From positions 1 through 63,301 of the forward strand of contig NZ_DCLL01000047.1 in the NCBI RefSeq assembly GCF_002321025.1: a DNA stretch of 63,301 nt, written 5' to 3'. A model generated the notes under the pieces. The model worked only from the letters and a program-made list of their open reading frames with translations, had not been told where the DNA came from and did not search any database. Source of the DNA: Acinetobacter lwoffii. Lineage in GTDB: Bacteria; Pseudomonadota; Gammaproteobacteria; Pseudomonadales; Moraxellaceae. Position numbers and translations under genes: made by a program. This document shows, in pieces, positions 10,283-19,628 of this stretch; positions within the stretch are counted from its first letter, which is position 1, and each line of letters begins with the position of its first letter.

Positions 10283-10767
10283 AGCACACCTGCTGATGTT
10301 TTAGACAAAATTACGTATTGTTGCGTAGTAGGCTTTAGGAATGCGTCAAAAATTACGGGTTCATATAGAGGATAAATATTTAAAAATGCCTGAATACTTA
10401 GACACAGACTTCCCCTATTATGCTCATCCATCAGCATCTCGACTTTTACCTGTGTTAAGCGTGGTTCATGCGCGTGAATAGAATGTTCAATCGAGCGGCA
10501 GATTTTATCCCGGTCCATTGGATTCGCCGTTGAAAGACCTACAAAATCAATGATGCCAAATTGAAGAATTGAACGTTTGACCTGGTCATAACTGTCATCT
10601 ACATCCAAGTTAACTAAACGAGTATTCAACAGATCTTCCAGATCGGCAGCCACTGACTCTCTCAAAGCCTGTAAAGAAAGGCCTTGAGAACATTGAATAT
10701 CCTGAGACAATAGACGGTCAAATAATGTTGTTCTAAATCCGTAAGGATAAAGCTGATCCAAATTCAT
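10279..10767 (-). CDS. tssE: T6SS baseplate protein TssE (gp25-like)
   Basis: The 162-aa product is a GPW/gp25-like lysozyme-fold protein that nucleates the sheath on the baseplate. It contains the family opening (TTLFDRLLSQ), a VAADLEDLLNTR segment, and ILQFGIIDFVGLS, where TssE proteins usually have a YGLPDLS-like motif. It ends with a normal C-terminal beta segment. It sits between hcp (75 bp upstream) and tssF (4-bp overlap). The slightly divergent central motif is typical of Acinetobacter sequences as I recall them. Confidence 0.9.
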   Translation of the reverse strand: MNLDQLYPYGFRTTLFDRLLSQDIQCSQGLSLQALRESVAADLEDLLNTRLVNLDVDDSYDQVKRSILQFGIIDFVGLSTANPMDRDKICRSIEHSIHAHEPRLTQVKVEMLMDEHNRGSLCLSIQAFLNIYPLYEPVIFDAFLKPTTQQYVILSKTSAGVL

Positions 10768-10842
10768 ATTGTTATAGTCTAATTTTATTTATTTTTATAA
10801 ATATCAGAGAGGCTGATCAAGACCAACCTCTAAAAGATCAAA

Positions 10843-11346
10843 TTACGCTGCATAAGAAGCAGTATTATTTGATAATGACCATTTCTTGGTCACGGCACCC
10901 TTTTGTGTACCATTAATATCTTGTTGATTATACGTCCACTCAACTGCAGCATATTTCAAACCAAAAGCTTCTGTTGGAACGCCTTCTTGATTTACTATCG
11001 GAGTAACCTGAGAAACCAGTACATGTTTTAATTTAATTTGCAGGTATTTAACGCGTTTGTCACCATTAGCGCGATAAAAATCGATTTGTACTTCATCGAA
11101 GGTATAACCTGCTGAACATGCTTCCCAAAGTTTTGGACTGGTTGCATCCAGATCTTTCATAAAAATCATGTCGGAATGTTCAACCCGTTCTGCAGTATGA
11201 CCGCCTACACTAGAAGATGTTGCAGATTTTGGCTGACGAATGTTGTGCGACCAAGAATTTGCTTCTAGCCAGCTTTTATGTTCCGAATCACGAGATTCAC
11301 CATCAACTTTATATTTGCCGCGAAACTGGATGTAAATGTCTTTCAT
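10843..11346 (-). CDS. hcp: T6SS tube protein Hcp (TssD)
   Basis: This 167-aa protein is the hexameric ring subunit of the expelled inner tube. It opens MKDIYIQFRG and contains the conserved Hcp core (DATSPKLWEACSAG, FYRANGDKRVKYLQIKLKHVLVS, FGLKYAAVEWTY). A purine-rich AGGAAAA lies upstream of the ATG. It follows tssC by 51 bp and is separated from tssE by 75 bp. These are the longest gaps in this arm, consistent with separate control or stability of the abundant hcp message. The protein carries no extra C-terminal effector domain. Confidence 0.95.
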   Translation of the reverse strand: MKDIYIQFRGKYKVDGESRDSEHKSWLEANSWSHNIRQPKSATSSSVGGHTAERVEHSDMIFMKDLDATSPKLWEACSAGYTFDEVQIDFYRANGDKRVKYLQIKLKHVLVSQVTPIVNQEGVPTEAFGLKYAAVEWTYNQQDINGTQKGAVTKKWSLSNNTASYAA

Positions 11347-11397
11347 TTTAATAATTTTCCTGTTGTTATAAATATTATTATAATTTTAGCAGCGGTC

Positions 11398-12879
11398 TTA
11401 ATGACTCGACTGCGGTAACTCAGTGACCAGTCGTAAAGATACAGACAACTCGTCTAACTGAAAATGCGGTCTCAAAAAGACCACAGATTTGTAGTGTCCA
11501 GGTTCATCCGGATTTTCTACAACTTTTATCGAAGCTTCACGCAGTGGATACTGTGCTTTGGCTTCCTGTGAAGCGCCGTCATCCAAAAGTACATATTGAG
11601 ACAGCCAGTCGTTTAGAAATGCTTCGACATTTCCTGCAGATGTAAAACTTCCCACCTTATCTCGCATCATTGCTTTTAAATAATGAGCGATTCGCGAGAC
11701 TGCCATAATGTACTGTATCTGACTGGATAATGCGGAATTGGCATTGGCAATATCGTTATCATATTTCTTTGGTTTTTGGGTAGATTGGGCACCGAAGAAC
11801 GCGGCATAATCGGTATTTTTACAATGTACTAATGGAATAAAGCCAAGATCACTGAGTTCTTTTTCACGACGGTCCGTAATCGCAATTTCAGTCGGGCACT
11901 TAAATATGATTTCTCCATCATTGGTTTTAAAGGTATGCACTGGCAGACCTTCGACCAAACCGCCACCCTCAACCCCACGAATCGCAGCACACCAGCCATG
12001 CATATCAAAGGCATTGGTTAAACGCGTCCCCAAAGCATAAGCAGCATTCATCCACAGGTATTCATTATGATTTTCACCTGAAACTTCTTCTACATAGTTA
12101 AAGCCTGCTGTCGTATTGCCATCTTTAGGATGATAAGGTAAACGGCCTAATACTCGTGGAATAGTCAATGCCAGATAACGAGCATCATCACTTTCCCGGA
12201 ATGAACGCCATTGCACATATTCAGCTGTTTCAAAAATTTTAGAAACATCGCGTGGGCGATCAATATCAGTAAAAGTTTCCAATCCGAACATGGAAGGACT
12301 TGCAGCTGAGAGAAACGGTGCATGTGCCGCTGATGCTACATGTGAAATCTGCTCGAGCAAATACAGGTCTGAAGGTGTGCGATCAAACTCAAAGTCACCA
12401 ATGAGGGTCGCATAAGGCGCACCGCCAAATGAACCATATTCTTCTTCATAGATTTTTTTAAATAGAGTACTTTGATCAAAGTCGCTGGCACTTTGAAAAT
12501 CTTTAATCAATTCTTTTTTGGTCGTATTCAACATACGAATTTTAATTAAAGAGTGTGATGGCGTTTCCTGACAAAAGTAATACAGCCCTCGCCAGGTGGA
12601 CTCAACTTTTTGAAACTGCTCGTGATGCATGATCTTGCTCAGCTGGGTAGAAATAAGCGCATCAATTTCTGCAATGCGTTTATCTAAAGCCAAGGTCATA
12701 TTGTCTGAAACTATAACGGTACCGGCCATGACTTCCTTGGCCAACTCACCAATCAAACTTTTGGCCCGATCATGTTCTTCTTCATTACGCGCAATTCGAC
12801 TACGTTCAACAATAGAGTCCAGAATTGAGTATTCTTCAATAGCAACATTCGTGGTAGTTGCAGCATTAGAGTGATTCAT
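11398..12879 (-). CDS. tssC: T6SS contractile sheath large subunit TssC (VipB)
   Basis: The 493-aa protein is the large sheath subunit that co-polymerises with TssB and is unfolded by ClpV after firing. Recognisable family motifs are KIMHHEQFQKVESTWRGLYYF near residue 80, GDFEFDRTPSDLYLLEQISHVA, FRESDDARYLALTIPRVLGRLPY, and the C-terminal RIAHYLKAMMRDKVGSF and VENPDEPGHYKSVVFLRPHFQL. The ATG has a GGAGG Shine-Dalgarno site 6-8 bases upstream, inside the tssB 3' end, and the two genes overlap by 14 bp. Length is standard. Confidence 0.96.
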   Translation of the reverse strand: MNHSNAATTTNVAIEEYSILDSIVERSRIARNEEEHDRAKSLIGELAKEVMAGTVIVSDNMTLALDKRIAEIDALISTQLSKIMHHEQFQKVESTWRGLYYFCQETPSHSLIKIRMLNTTKKELIKDFQSASDFDQSTLFKKIYEEEYGSFGGAPYATLIGDFEFDRTPSDLYLLEQISHVASAAHAPFLSAASPSMFGLETFTDIDRPRDVSKIFETAEYVQWRSFRESDDARYLALTIPRVLGRLPYHPKDGNTTAGFNYVEEVSGENHNEYLWMNAAYALGTRLTNAFDMHGWCAAIRGVEGGGLVEGLPVHTFKTNDGEIIFKCPTEIAITDRREKELSDLGFIPLVHCKNTDYAAFFGAQSTQKPKKYDNDIANANSALSSQIQYIMAVSRIAHYLKAMMRDKVGSFTSAGNVEAFLNDWLSQYVLLDDGASQEAKAQYPLREASIKVVENPDEPGHYKSVVFLRPHFQLDELSVSLRLVTELPQSSH

Positions 12880-13378
12880 TGTCTGCCTCCATACTCATTT
12901 TACGGATTTGGTCGGTATTTTTTAAAATATCATCCAGTAAATCTTCTAGACGTTCATTATTGGATATTTTATTGCGTAAATCAGTTAAACGTTCTCGTGC
13001 TTCTACCAGTTTTCGCAAAGGTTCGACTTGTTGGACTACCTGTTCTGGCCGAAAATCATCCATTGCATTAAAAACCAAATCTACTGATATTTTACCACTC
13101 TCTTCAGTCAAACTATTTTCCACCTGAAAACTGGCACGAGGCGCCAGAGACTGCATCACCTCATCAATATTTTCCAAGTCTACATTGATAAATTTTTTAT
13201 CTTTGAGCTTGGTTTTTTCAAGTTCAGACGCTGCTGAAAAATCTCCCAAAACTCCCACTACAAAAGGTAACTCTTTGACTTCACGGCCATCACCTACCTC
13301 AACATCGTAGGTCAATTGCACCCGTGGTGGTCGAATACGCTGTAATTTTTTTTGTACACTTTCACGTTTAGCCATCAT
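12866..13378 (-). CDS. tssB: T6SS sheath small subunit TssB (VipA)
   Basis: This 170-aa protein is the small sheath subunit. It has the family pattern QKKLQRIRPPRVQLTYDVE, ELPFVVGVLGDFS, and a C-terminal helix (VEPLRKLVEARERLTDLRN) that is the usual ClpV-facing region. Two consecutive ATGs (13378 and 13375) are possible starts behind an AAGGA. It lies between the asaA-like gene (11 bp upstream) and tssC (14-bp overlap), so it is probably co-transcribed from the divergent promoter region around 14100-14400. Confidence 0.95.
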   Translation of the reverse strand: MMAKRESVQKKLQRIRPPRVQLTYDVEVGDGREVKELPFVVGVLGDFSAASELEKTKLKDKKFINVDLENIDEVMQSLAPRASFQVENSLTEESGKISVDLVFNAMDDFRPEQVVQQVEPLRKLVEARERLTDLRNKISNNERLEDLLDDILKNTDQIRKMSMEADNESL

Positions 13379-13389
13379 GATTTTCCTTA

Positions 13390-14085
13390 TTAATTATTAT
13401 TTAATGATCCAAATGGATTAGTACTAGGAGTGTGGGTTCGTGTACTGATACTTTCTGTTTTTTTATTACTGATAGCAGCCGTATTATTTTTTAGATTGCT
13501 TTTCGATACTTTATTTTTGTTTTGACTTAGGCTTTGTTTTACTGGGTTATTTGGTTTATTTTTAGTATTTTTTACTTTTGAATTCCGCGCCGTCGTTGAT
13601 GCAGATTCAGAAAATTTTGCTACAGGCTGTGCCAGATAAATATGTTCAGTCAGCGATTTGGCCTGTGGGTAGGTAAAGTCATTTAAGGCACGGACTTCTG
13701 TACTACGCATCTGTTCTAGGCTTTGGGAAGAGATCCCGATCCCTGCCAGGAATTTCAGATCAGTTAAATTCTGATGAATGTAATTTTGCTGATGTAATTG
13801 CTCGATTAAATTGAGCGCTTTCAGATGATCACCGACTTCAACATAGCGTTTGGCAATTTGGGTAGACAATTGCTGCTGCAGATGCATATTTTTTCTTGCT
13901 GTCTTGTCGCATAACTGCTGGTATAAATCAATGATAGTTGAATCAGTATCATTTTTTGCTTGTGGATAGCTCTTGATACATGATTTTTTTAATTCTGCTG
14001 CATGGGTTTGAGCAAAACATAGCTGCGCCATCCCTGAGATGAGCAATACAATAAAACCTAGATTATTTTTCAAAATAAGCCTCAA
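13390..14085 (-). CDS. asaA: Periplasmic T6SS-associated protein (AsaA-like)
   Basis: The 231-aa product begins with a signal peptide ending about residue 25 (LCFAQTHA). It has a helical middle with TPR-like character (about 40-140) and a low-complexity basic Asn/Lys/Ser tail (about 165-231) with no recognisable fold. The gene is first in the leftward arm, 11 bp before tssB. In Acinetobacter, asaA is the gene directly upstream of tssB and its product is reported to affect assembly through TssM. The symbol is assigned by position, length and predicted export, not by a sequence match I could verify. The disordered tail would suit wall or membrane-complex binding, which is inference. Confidence 0.65.
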   Translation of the reverse strand: MRLILKNNLGFIVLLISGMAQLCFAQTHAAELKKSCIKSYPQAKNDTDSTIIDLYQQLCDKTARKNMHLQQQLSTQIAKRYVEVGDHLKALNLIEQLHQQNYIHQNLTDLKFLAGIGISSQSLEQMRSTEVRALNDFTYPQAKSLTEHIYLAQPVAKFSESASTTARNSKVKNTKNKPNNPVKQSLSQNKNKVSKSNLKNNTAAISNKKTESISTRTHTPSTNPFGSLNNN

Positions 14086-14422
14086 TTTTTGGTTATTGTT
14101 TTATATTTTTATAATTAAAATTTATTTTTCTATTTTTATAATTCAAAAATCTAGTTGCGGATTTAACAAAAAATTATCACAGGAAGTCAATACATAAATG
14201 CGTTTTTGTTAAATTATTTTATGTAATTTTTAAAATGGTAAGATTCCGACCAATGAATGCAGACATTTGGATAGACTTGAGTAGAATATGCCAAAAATCT
14301 TGAGCCAATATATCTTGATTGCTCATAGAAAAACTTAAATAAATAAAAATAAACCTAATAATAACAAATATATAGCTATAAATTCCAAAAACATCAGGCT
14401 GTATATTCTAAAAGAGAAAAAT
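14086..14422. promoter_or_regulatory. Divergent T6SS promoter region
   Basis: This 337-bp AT-rich gap separates the two outward-reading T6SS arms, so promoters for both must lie here or be read through it. It contains a perfect 12-bp inverted repeat (14161-14172 and 14203-14214). No clear sigma-54 or Fur box was seen. The AT content would suit H-NS-type silencing, which is inference. Confidence 0.7.
14161..14214. repeat. Perfect 12-bp inverted repeat in T6SS intergenic region
   Basis: ATTTAACAAAAA at 14161-14172 is exactly reverse-complemented by TTTTTGTTAAAT at 14203-14214, with a 30-nt spacer. It lies about 75 bp upstream of the asaA-like start and 210 bp upstream of tssH. It may be an operator pair or an RNA hairpin. 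Confidence 0.7.
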
Positions 14423-17089
14423 ATGAGTAATTTAAAAATTTTGATTACAAAATTATCTGAGCATGCACGCCTATGCCTTGAGAAATCAGCGAATTTCTGC
14501 ATCAAACAGCGAAATTATGAAATCGAAATTGAGCATTTTCTCTTAGAATTGCTACAGCAGCCAGACCTGAACGATCTCAAATTATTGCTCAAAAAGTATA
14601 AAATTTCCGAAGATGATCTAACCCATGATCTGAATCAGAGCATTCAGCAAATGACTAAAGGCAATTCTCGTACGCCTATCTTGGCCAAATCCATTATTCG
14701 TGCATTAGAACATGCCTGGCTTTTGGCTTCAGCAGAACAGAATCCGATGATCCGCAGCGGACATTTACTGGTTGCCCTGCTCACTGCACCTGATCTATAT
14801 CAAATGACGATTCGTGCTTCTACTTTATTTGAGCTATTTCCAATTGATCATCTCAAACATCATTTTTTGGAGCTCTGCGAGCAGAGTATTGAAAACCCGA
14901 GCTATGCTCAGCTTACTAAGGTAAAAGAAGATTCACCTAACGCACAGCTAAAATTAAATAAAACACTGGCACTCGATCAATACACCATTAATCTGACTGA
15001 AAAAGCACGCCAAGGCCAAATCGACCCGGTGATCGGTCGTGAGTTTGAAATCCGTTTGATGCTGGATATTCTGATGCGCCGTCATCAGAACAATCCCATA
15101 CTTACCGGCGATCCGGGAGTCGGTAAGACTGCTGTAGTAGAAGGATTGGCCCTGAAAATTGTGAATGATCAGGTACCTGATGTACTCAAAAATGTAGAAC
15201 TTCATGTATTGGATCTTGGCTTATTACAAGCAGGTGCCAGTGTAAAAGGCGAGTTTGAGAATCGCCTGAAGCAAATCATTCAAGAAGTTCAGTCCTGCAG
15301 TTATCCTATTATCCTGTTTATTGATGAAGCCCATACGCTGATTGGTGCAGGTGGTCAGGCTGGTCAGAATGATGCCGCCAATCTGTTAAAACCAGCTTTG
15401 GCACGAGGAGAACTGCGTACTATCGCCGCTACCACTTGGGCGGAGTACAAACAATACTTTGAAAAAGATGCTGCGCTTAGCCGCCGTTTTCAGGTAGTGA
15501 AGGTAGAAGAACCTACTGAGGAAGTCGCCATCGATATGTTGCGTGCCATGATTCCGGTCATGACTCAGCATTTTCAGTTGCAGATTGATGATGCAGCAAT
15601 TGCTGCTGCGGTACGTAACTCGCATCGTTATATCAGTGGACGGAAATTACCGGATAAGGCCATTAGTGTATTAGATACAGCCGCGGCACGAGTTGCTTTG
15701 AGCCAAAATGCACAACCTGCAAAGTTAGACCAGTTACAGGCACAGCTGCATAATCTTCGGCTTGAACATGAGATTTTAAATCAGGAGCATCAAAATTTTC
15801 CGTGTCATCAGACACGTTTAATTGAATTATCAGAAAATATTTCAAATTTGGAACAAGAAATTTCTCAGATAAGCCTGCAATGGCAGCAAGAACTTCAACT
15901 GGTTCAGGAAATAAAATTATTACAGGTTCAATCCAAAAAAATTGAAAATAAAAATAAAATTAAAGTATTACAGCAGCGTTTGACCCAGATTCAGGCTGAT
16001 CACCCACTTGTGTTCGAGCGTGTAACAGTCCCTATGATTCATCAGATCATTTCTGACTGGACCGGAATTCCAGTCGGTAAAATGATGAATGATGAAATCC
16101 GACAGGTCTTAAAACTCCAAGATAAATTATCGCAGCGTGTGATGGGTCAGGACTTTGCTTTGCATCAACTGGTCCAAGGTATTAAAACATTTAAAGCAAA
16201 ACTGGATGATCCGAACAAACCACAAGGTGTATTTTTATTGCTTGGTCCAAGCGGTGTGGGAAAAACTGAAACTGCGCTGGCCTTGGCTCAAGAATTGTAT
16301 GGAGGTGAGTCGCATCTGATCACGATCAATATGTCGGAATATCAGGAAGCTCATACCGTATCTTCCTTAAAAGGTGCTCCTCCAGGTTATGTCGGTTATG
16401 GTCAAGGAGGCATTTTGACTGAAGCGGTACGCCGTAATCCTTATAGCGTGGTTTTATTAGATGAAATCGAAAAAGCTCATTCTGATGTGCAGGAATTATT
16501 TTATCAGGTCTTTGATAAAGGCATGCTGGAAGATGGTGAAGGCCGTCTAATTGATTTTAAAAATACGACAATCCTGTTAGCCTCCAATGTTGGCTCAAGT
16601 GCCATTATGCAGGCCTGTTTAAATCAACCCGTCGAAAACTGGCCGGATGCAAATAGATTAATTGAACTGCTCAAACCAAGTTTATATCAGCAATTTAAAC
16701 CGGCATTTTTAGGGCGTATGCAGATTGTGCCTTATTATCCTTTACACGATGAGCTATTGATCCAGATTATTCAGCATAAACTGGGGAAAATTACCCGACG
16801 CATTCAGCAGCAATATGTCACCCAGGTCACTTATAGTGGGGACTTGCTCGAACTTCTGCTCAGCCGATGTACCGAGGTTGATAGTGGTGCGCGCAATATT
16901 GATCATATTTTAAATGCTTCAGTATTGCCTGCTTTGGCTACAGAAATATTGAGAACCATGAGTGAGGGAAAGATTCCTAAACTGATTCACATTGAGATCA
17001 AGAATGATGAAATTTTTTATAGCGTAGATCCGAAAGTTAAAATAGCGCAAAAAGTACGTTCTAAAAGCAATAAAGCAGATGCTGCCTAG
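14423..17089 (+). CDS. tssH: T6SS sheath-recycling AAA+ ATPase TssH (ClpV)
   Basis: The 888-aa Clp-type ATPase has an N domain (about 1-150) and two AAA+ modules. The first has GDPGVGKT near residue 230 and LFIDEAHTLIGAG near 298. The second has GPSGVGKT near 608 and VVLLDEIEKAH. A coiled-coil middle domain rich in Gln and Glu lies near 430-520. Its place at the head of the tssA-tssK-tssL arm makes it ClpV, which disassembles contracted TssB/C sheath, rather than ClpB. A weak AGAG precedes the ATG. The tssA gene follows after 51 bp. Confidence 0.95.
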   Translation: MSNLKILITKLSEHARLCLEKSANFCIKQRNYEIEIEHFLLELLQQPDLNDLKLLLKKYKISEDDLTHDLNQSIQQMTKGNSRTPILAKSIIRALEHAWLLASAEQNPMIRSGHLLVALLTAPDLYQMTIRASTLFELFPIDHLKHHFLELCEQSIENPSYAQLTKVKEDSPNAQLKLNKTLALDQYTINLTEKARQGQIDPVIGREFEIRLMLDILMRRHQNNPILTGDPGVGKTAVVEGLALKIVNDQVPDVLKNVELHVLDLGLLQAGASVKGEFENRLKQIIQEVQSCSYPIILFIDEAHTLIGAGGQAGQNDAANLLKPALARGELRTIAATTWAEYKQYFEKDAALSRRFQVVKVEEPTEEVAIDMLRAMIPVMTQHFQLQIDDAAIAAAVRNSHRYISGRKLPDKAISVLDTAAARVALSQNAQPAKLDQLQAQLHNLRLEHEILNQEHQNFPCHQTRLIELSENISNLEQEISQISLQWQQELQLVQEIKLLQVQSKKIENKNKIKVLQQRLTQIQADHPLVFERVTVPMIHQIISDWTGIPVGKMMNDEIRQVLKLQDKLSQRVMGQDFALHQLVQGIKTFKAKLDDPNKPQGVFLLLGPSGVGKTETALALAQELYGGESHLITINMSEYQEAHTVSSLKGAPPGYVGYGQGGILTEAVRRNPYSVVLLDEIEKAHSDVQELFYQVFDKGMLEDGEGRLIDFKNTTILLASNVGSSAIMQACLNQPVENWPDANRLIELLKPSLYQQFKPAFLGRMQIVPYYPLHDELLIQIIQHKLGKITRRIQQQYVTQVTYSGDLLELLLSRCTEVDSGARNIDHILNASVLPALATEILRTMSEGKIPKLIHIEIKNDEIFYSVDPKVKIAQKVRSKSNKADAA

Positions 17090-17140
17090 TTGAAGTAACC
17101 TAAAAATAAAAACAAATAAAATATAATAATTGGAATAAAG

Positions 17141-18247
17141 ATGAGCCTGGAATTTGAATATTTATTGCAAGACATTTCAGTCGATCAGCCGTGCGGTGTG
17201 GACTATTCATTTTCAAATGATTTTCATGTGATTAACAAGGCCAGAACTCGTGATGATCCTTTATTGGAGCAAGGTGACTGGGTCTCGGAACCGAAACAGG
17301 CCGATTGGCAACTTGTACATGATAAAACGATTGAATTATTAACTGAAAAAACCAAGGATATCCGTCTATATACCTGGCTTATAGAAGCTTGGAGTCATCT
17401 CTATGGTTTTGAAGGAATTGCTCGAGGATTAGAGTTGACCCAGCAAAGCCTTGAGCGATACTGGTTCACGTTACATCCTCAAATCGAAGAGGATGATCTT
17501 GATCAGCGTTTGGGATTATTACAAGGTCTGATTACGCAATTGCCAACGTTGATGAAACAGGTGTCTTTGGTCAGCTCTGCGCCTTTTTATAGTTTGGGTG
17601 ATTATGAGCTATTACTGCATCAGCGTAATATACAGCTAAAACAACAGCAGCAAGATGACTGCTCTGAAAATAATGCTGTTCAGAACTTGGAGTATTTTGA
17701 ACAATCGTTGCTGCAGACCTCCAAAATCGTGTTAAGCGAGAATGAAGGTTATTTTCAGGAAATCCAAACCCAATGGCAGCATCTTAAAAATACGCTGGAT
17801 CATTTGCTGGGTCTGGATGCACCAAGTTTTGCAAGCACAGATTCTCAACTTGAGTCGATCTTTTCCAGTATTAAGCGCATTTATAAAACAGATATTTCTC
17901 CAATATCTCAGGATCAAATAAATCCACCACAATCTGGCACTCTCAAAATACCTGAAATAATAGTGATGAATACCTCGCTTAAAGATATACAAGAATTTCG
18001 ACCTCAAGCCCAAAACCATCTGGCCAATCGTCAACAGGCGATGCAGTTATTACAAGAAATTGCACAGTATTTTCAATCGAATGAACCGCATAGTCCAGTG
18101 AGCTACATGCTGCAAAAGACGATTAAATGGAGTCAGATGCCATTACATGAATGGCTGGCTCAAGTGATTAAGAACGAGAATCCGATCGAAAACGTACATG
18201 AATTACTAGGTGTATATGTCAACGATGAACTTAAGAATGAGTGGTAA
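17141..18247 (+). CDS. tssA: T6SS cap/priming protein TssA
   Basis: This 368-aa protein has the ImpA N-terminal domain typical of TssA: a conserved Cys-Gly early on (DQPCGVDYSF), DDPLLEQGDW, KTKDIRLYTWLIEAW and GLELTQQSLERYW. The C-terminal part (about 275-368) is helical (RQQAMQLLQEIAQYF, SPVSYMLQKTIKWSQMPLHEWL), the region that forms the ring of short-type TssA proteins. TssA primes tail assembly at the baseplate or caps the growing end. It lies 51 bp after tssH and 8 bp before the preferred tssK start. Confidence 0.92.
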   Translation: MSLEFEYLLQDISVDQPCGVDYSFSNDFHVINKARTRDDPLLEQGDWVSEPKQADWQLVHDKTIELLTEKTKDIRLYTWLIEAWSHLYGFEGIARGLELTQQSLERYWFTLHPQIEEDDLDQRLGLLQGLITQLPTLMKQVSLVSSAPFYSLGDYELLLHQRNIQLKQQQQDDCSENNAVQNLEYFEQSLLQTSKIVLSENEGYFQEIQTQWQHLKNTLDHLLGLDAPSFASTDSQLESIFSSIKRIYKTDISPISQDQINPPQSGTLKIPEIIVMNTSLKDIQEFRPQAQNHLANRQQAMQLLQEIAQYFQSNEPHSPVSYMLQKTIKWSQMPLHEWLAQVIKNENPIENVHELLGVYVNDELKNEW

Positions 18248-18255
18248 ATATTAAA

Positions 18256-19620
18256 ATGTTTAAAGCAGAAAAAGTACTTTGGGGCGAAGGTCTGTTTTTA
18301 AGACCGCAACATTTTCAATTACAGGATGCCTATCATGAACAACGCTTGAGTCATATGATTCGGGCGACATTTCCTTTTGCTCACGGGATCCAATCCATTC
18401 AATTTGATGAAGCTCAATTCAATATGCATATATTGGCATTGAGCAAAATTGAAATGATCTGGCAAGATGGTGAAATTTATCAGGCGCCTGTACAGGATTT
18501 ATTACCAGAACCGGTACAACTGGATACCTTAAACCTGCGTGGTGAAATGCAAATTTATTTGGCTTTGCCAATGCTACAGCCGAACAAGCAAAATGTAAGT
18601 CATGTCGAAAACACTCAATCTAGTCGTTATCACTCACATTTAATCTCGACCCATGATTTATTCACCGATGCCACTACTGCAGAGATCACCCTGTTACGCC
18701 GTCGGGCAGAATTTAAACTTTTTGAAGTTGGCCAAGAACCTCAGCAGCCTCTGGATGGTTATTTATATCTTCCGGTTGCTCAAATCAAACGACAAAGTTC
18801 TGGAAATTTTATTTTTGATCATAAATTCATTCCTCCAATTTTACATATTCAGGCCTGTGAATATCTGCTAGACAATTTAAAGCGAACTTTGAATATCATC
18901 CGGGCCAAGACTAAAACGATTCAATCCAATAACCGTGAAAACGAACAGAAACTGATTGAATTTCGTTCTGGGGATATTGTCTCTTTCTGGCTGGTGAATG
19001 CCTTAAATACTGCTTATGCAACCTTAAATCATATTTTGCAGTATCCACAAATTCATCCGGAACGGCTATATGCGGAACTTTTAAGACTCAGTGGTTCCCT
19101 ACTTACCTTTTCAACAGCCTATGACATTGATCAATTGCCGCAGTATCAGCATCATCATCTATACGACAGCTTCAATCAGCTGGATATTATTCTCAGAGAT
19201 TTACTCGATACAATTATTTCGAATCGATATATCAGTATCAGCTTAAAAGAAACTCGCCCATCCTATTGGTTTGGCAGTCTGGAGACCGATAAGATCAGTC
19301 ACAATACGCGGTTATATCTTGCTGTATCAAGTAGTGTTATGCCTGCACATGACTTGATTGCCTATGTTCCGATCCGTTTTAAAATTGGTAGTACTATAGA
19401 TGTAGAACAACGCGTGGTTGCAGCTTTACCGGCTGTACCCGTTCAGCATCTCATGCAGGTGCCTACTGCAATTCCGGTACGTTCCGGCGTTCATTATTTT
19501 GAGATTGAACCCAATAATGAACTGTATCAGCGCATGCTGGATTCAGAATCGATTTGTGTTTATATCCCGAATGGCTTTCAGGATATCGCGATTGAACTTA
19601 TTGCTGTCATGAATGGATAA
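18256..19620 (+). CDS. tssK: T6SS baseplate adaptor TssK
   Basis: TssK joins the baseplate to the TssM/TssL membrane complex. The hallmark opening KVLWGEGLFLRPQHFQLQD is present just after the start, and family segments such as YLPVAQIK and LRLSGSLLTF follow. I chose ATG 18256 (454 aa), which places the conserved motif at the very N terminus as in homologues. A GTG at 18241 would add five residues and overlap the tssA stop. tssL begins 8 bp after the stop, so tssA, tssK and tssL form one operon. Confidence 0.94.
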   Translation: MFKAEKVLWGEGLFLRPQHFQLQDAYHEQRLSHMIRATFPFAHGIQSIQFDEAQFNMHILALSKIEMIWQDGEIYQAPVQDLLPEPVQLDTLNLRGEMQIYLALPMLQPNKQNVSHVENTQSSRYHSHLISTHDLFTDATTAEITLLRRRAEFKLFEVGQEPQQPLDGYLYLPVAQIKRQSSGNFIFDHKFIPPILHIQACEYLLDNLKRTLNIIRAKTKTIQSNNRENEQKLIEFRSGDIVSFWLVNALNTAYATLNHILQYPQIHPERLYAELLRLSGSLLTFSTAYDIDQLPQYQHHHLYDSFNQLDIILRDLLDTIISNRYISISLKETRPSYWFGSLETDKISHNTRLYLAVSSSVMPAHDLIAYVPIRFKIGSTIDVEQRVVAALPAVPVQHLMQVPTAIPVRSGVHYFEIEPNNELYQRMLDSESICVYIPNGFQDIAIELIAVMNG

Positions 19621-19628
19621 AAATATTA

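Noticed and set aside
14423..17089. ClpB annotation for the 888-aa ATPase
   Set aside because: Position at the head of the tssA-K-L arm fits ClpV.
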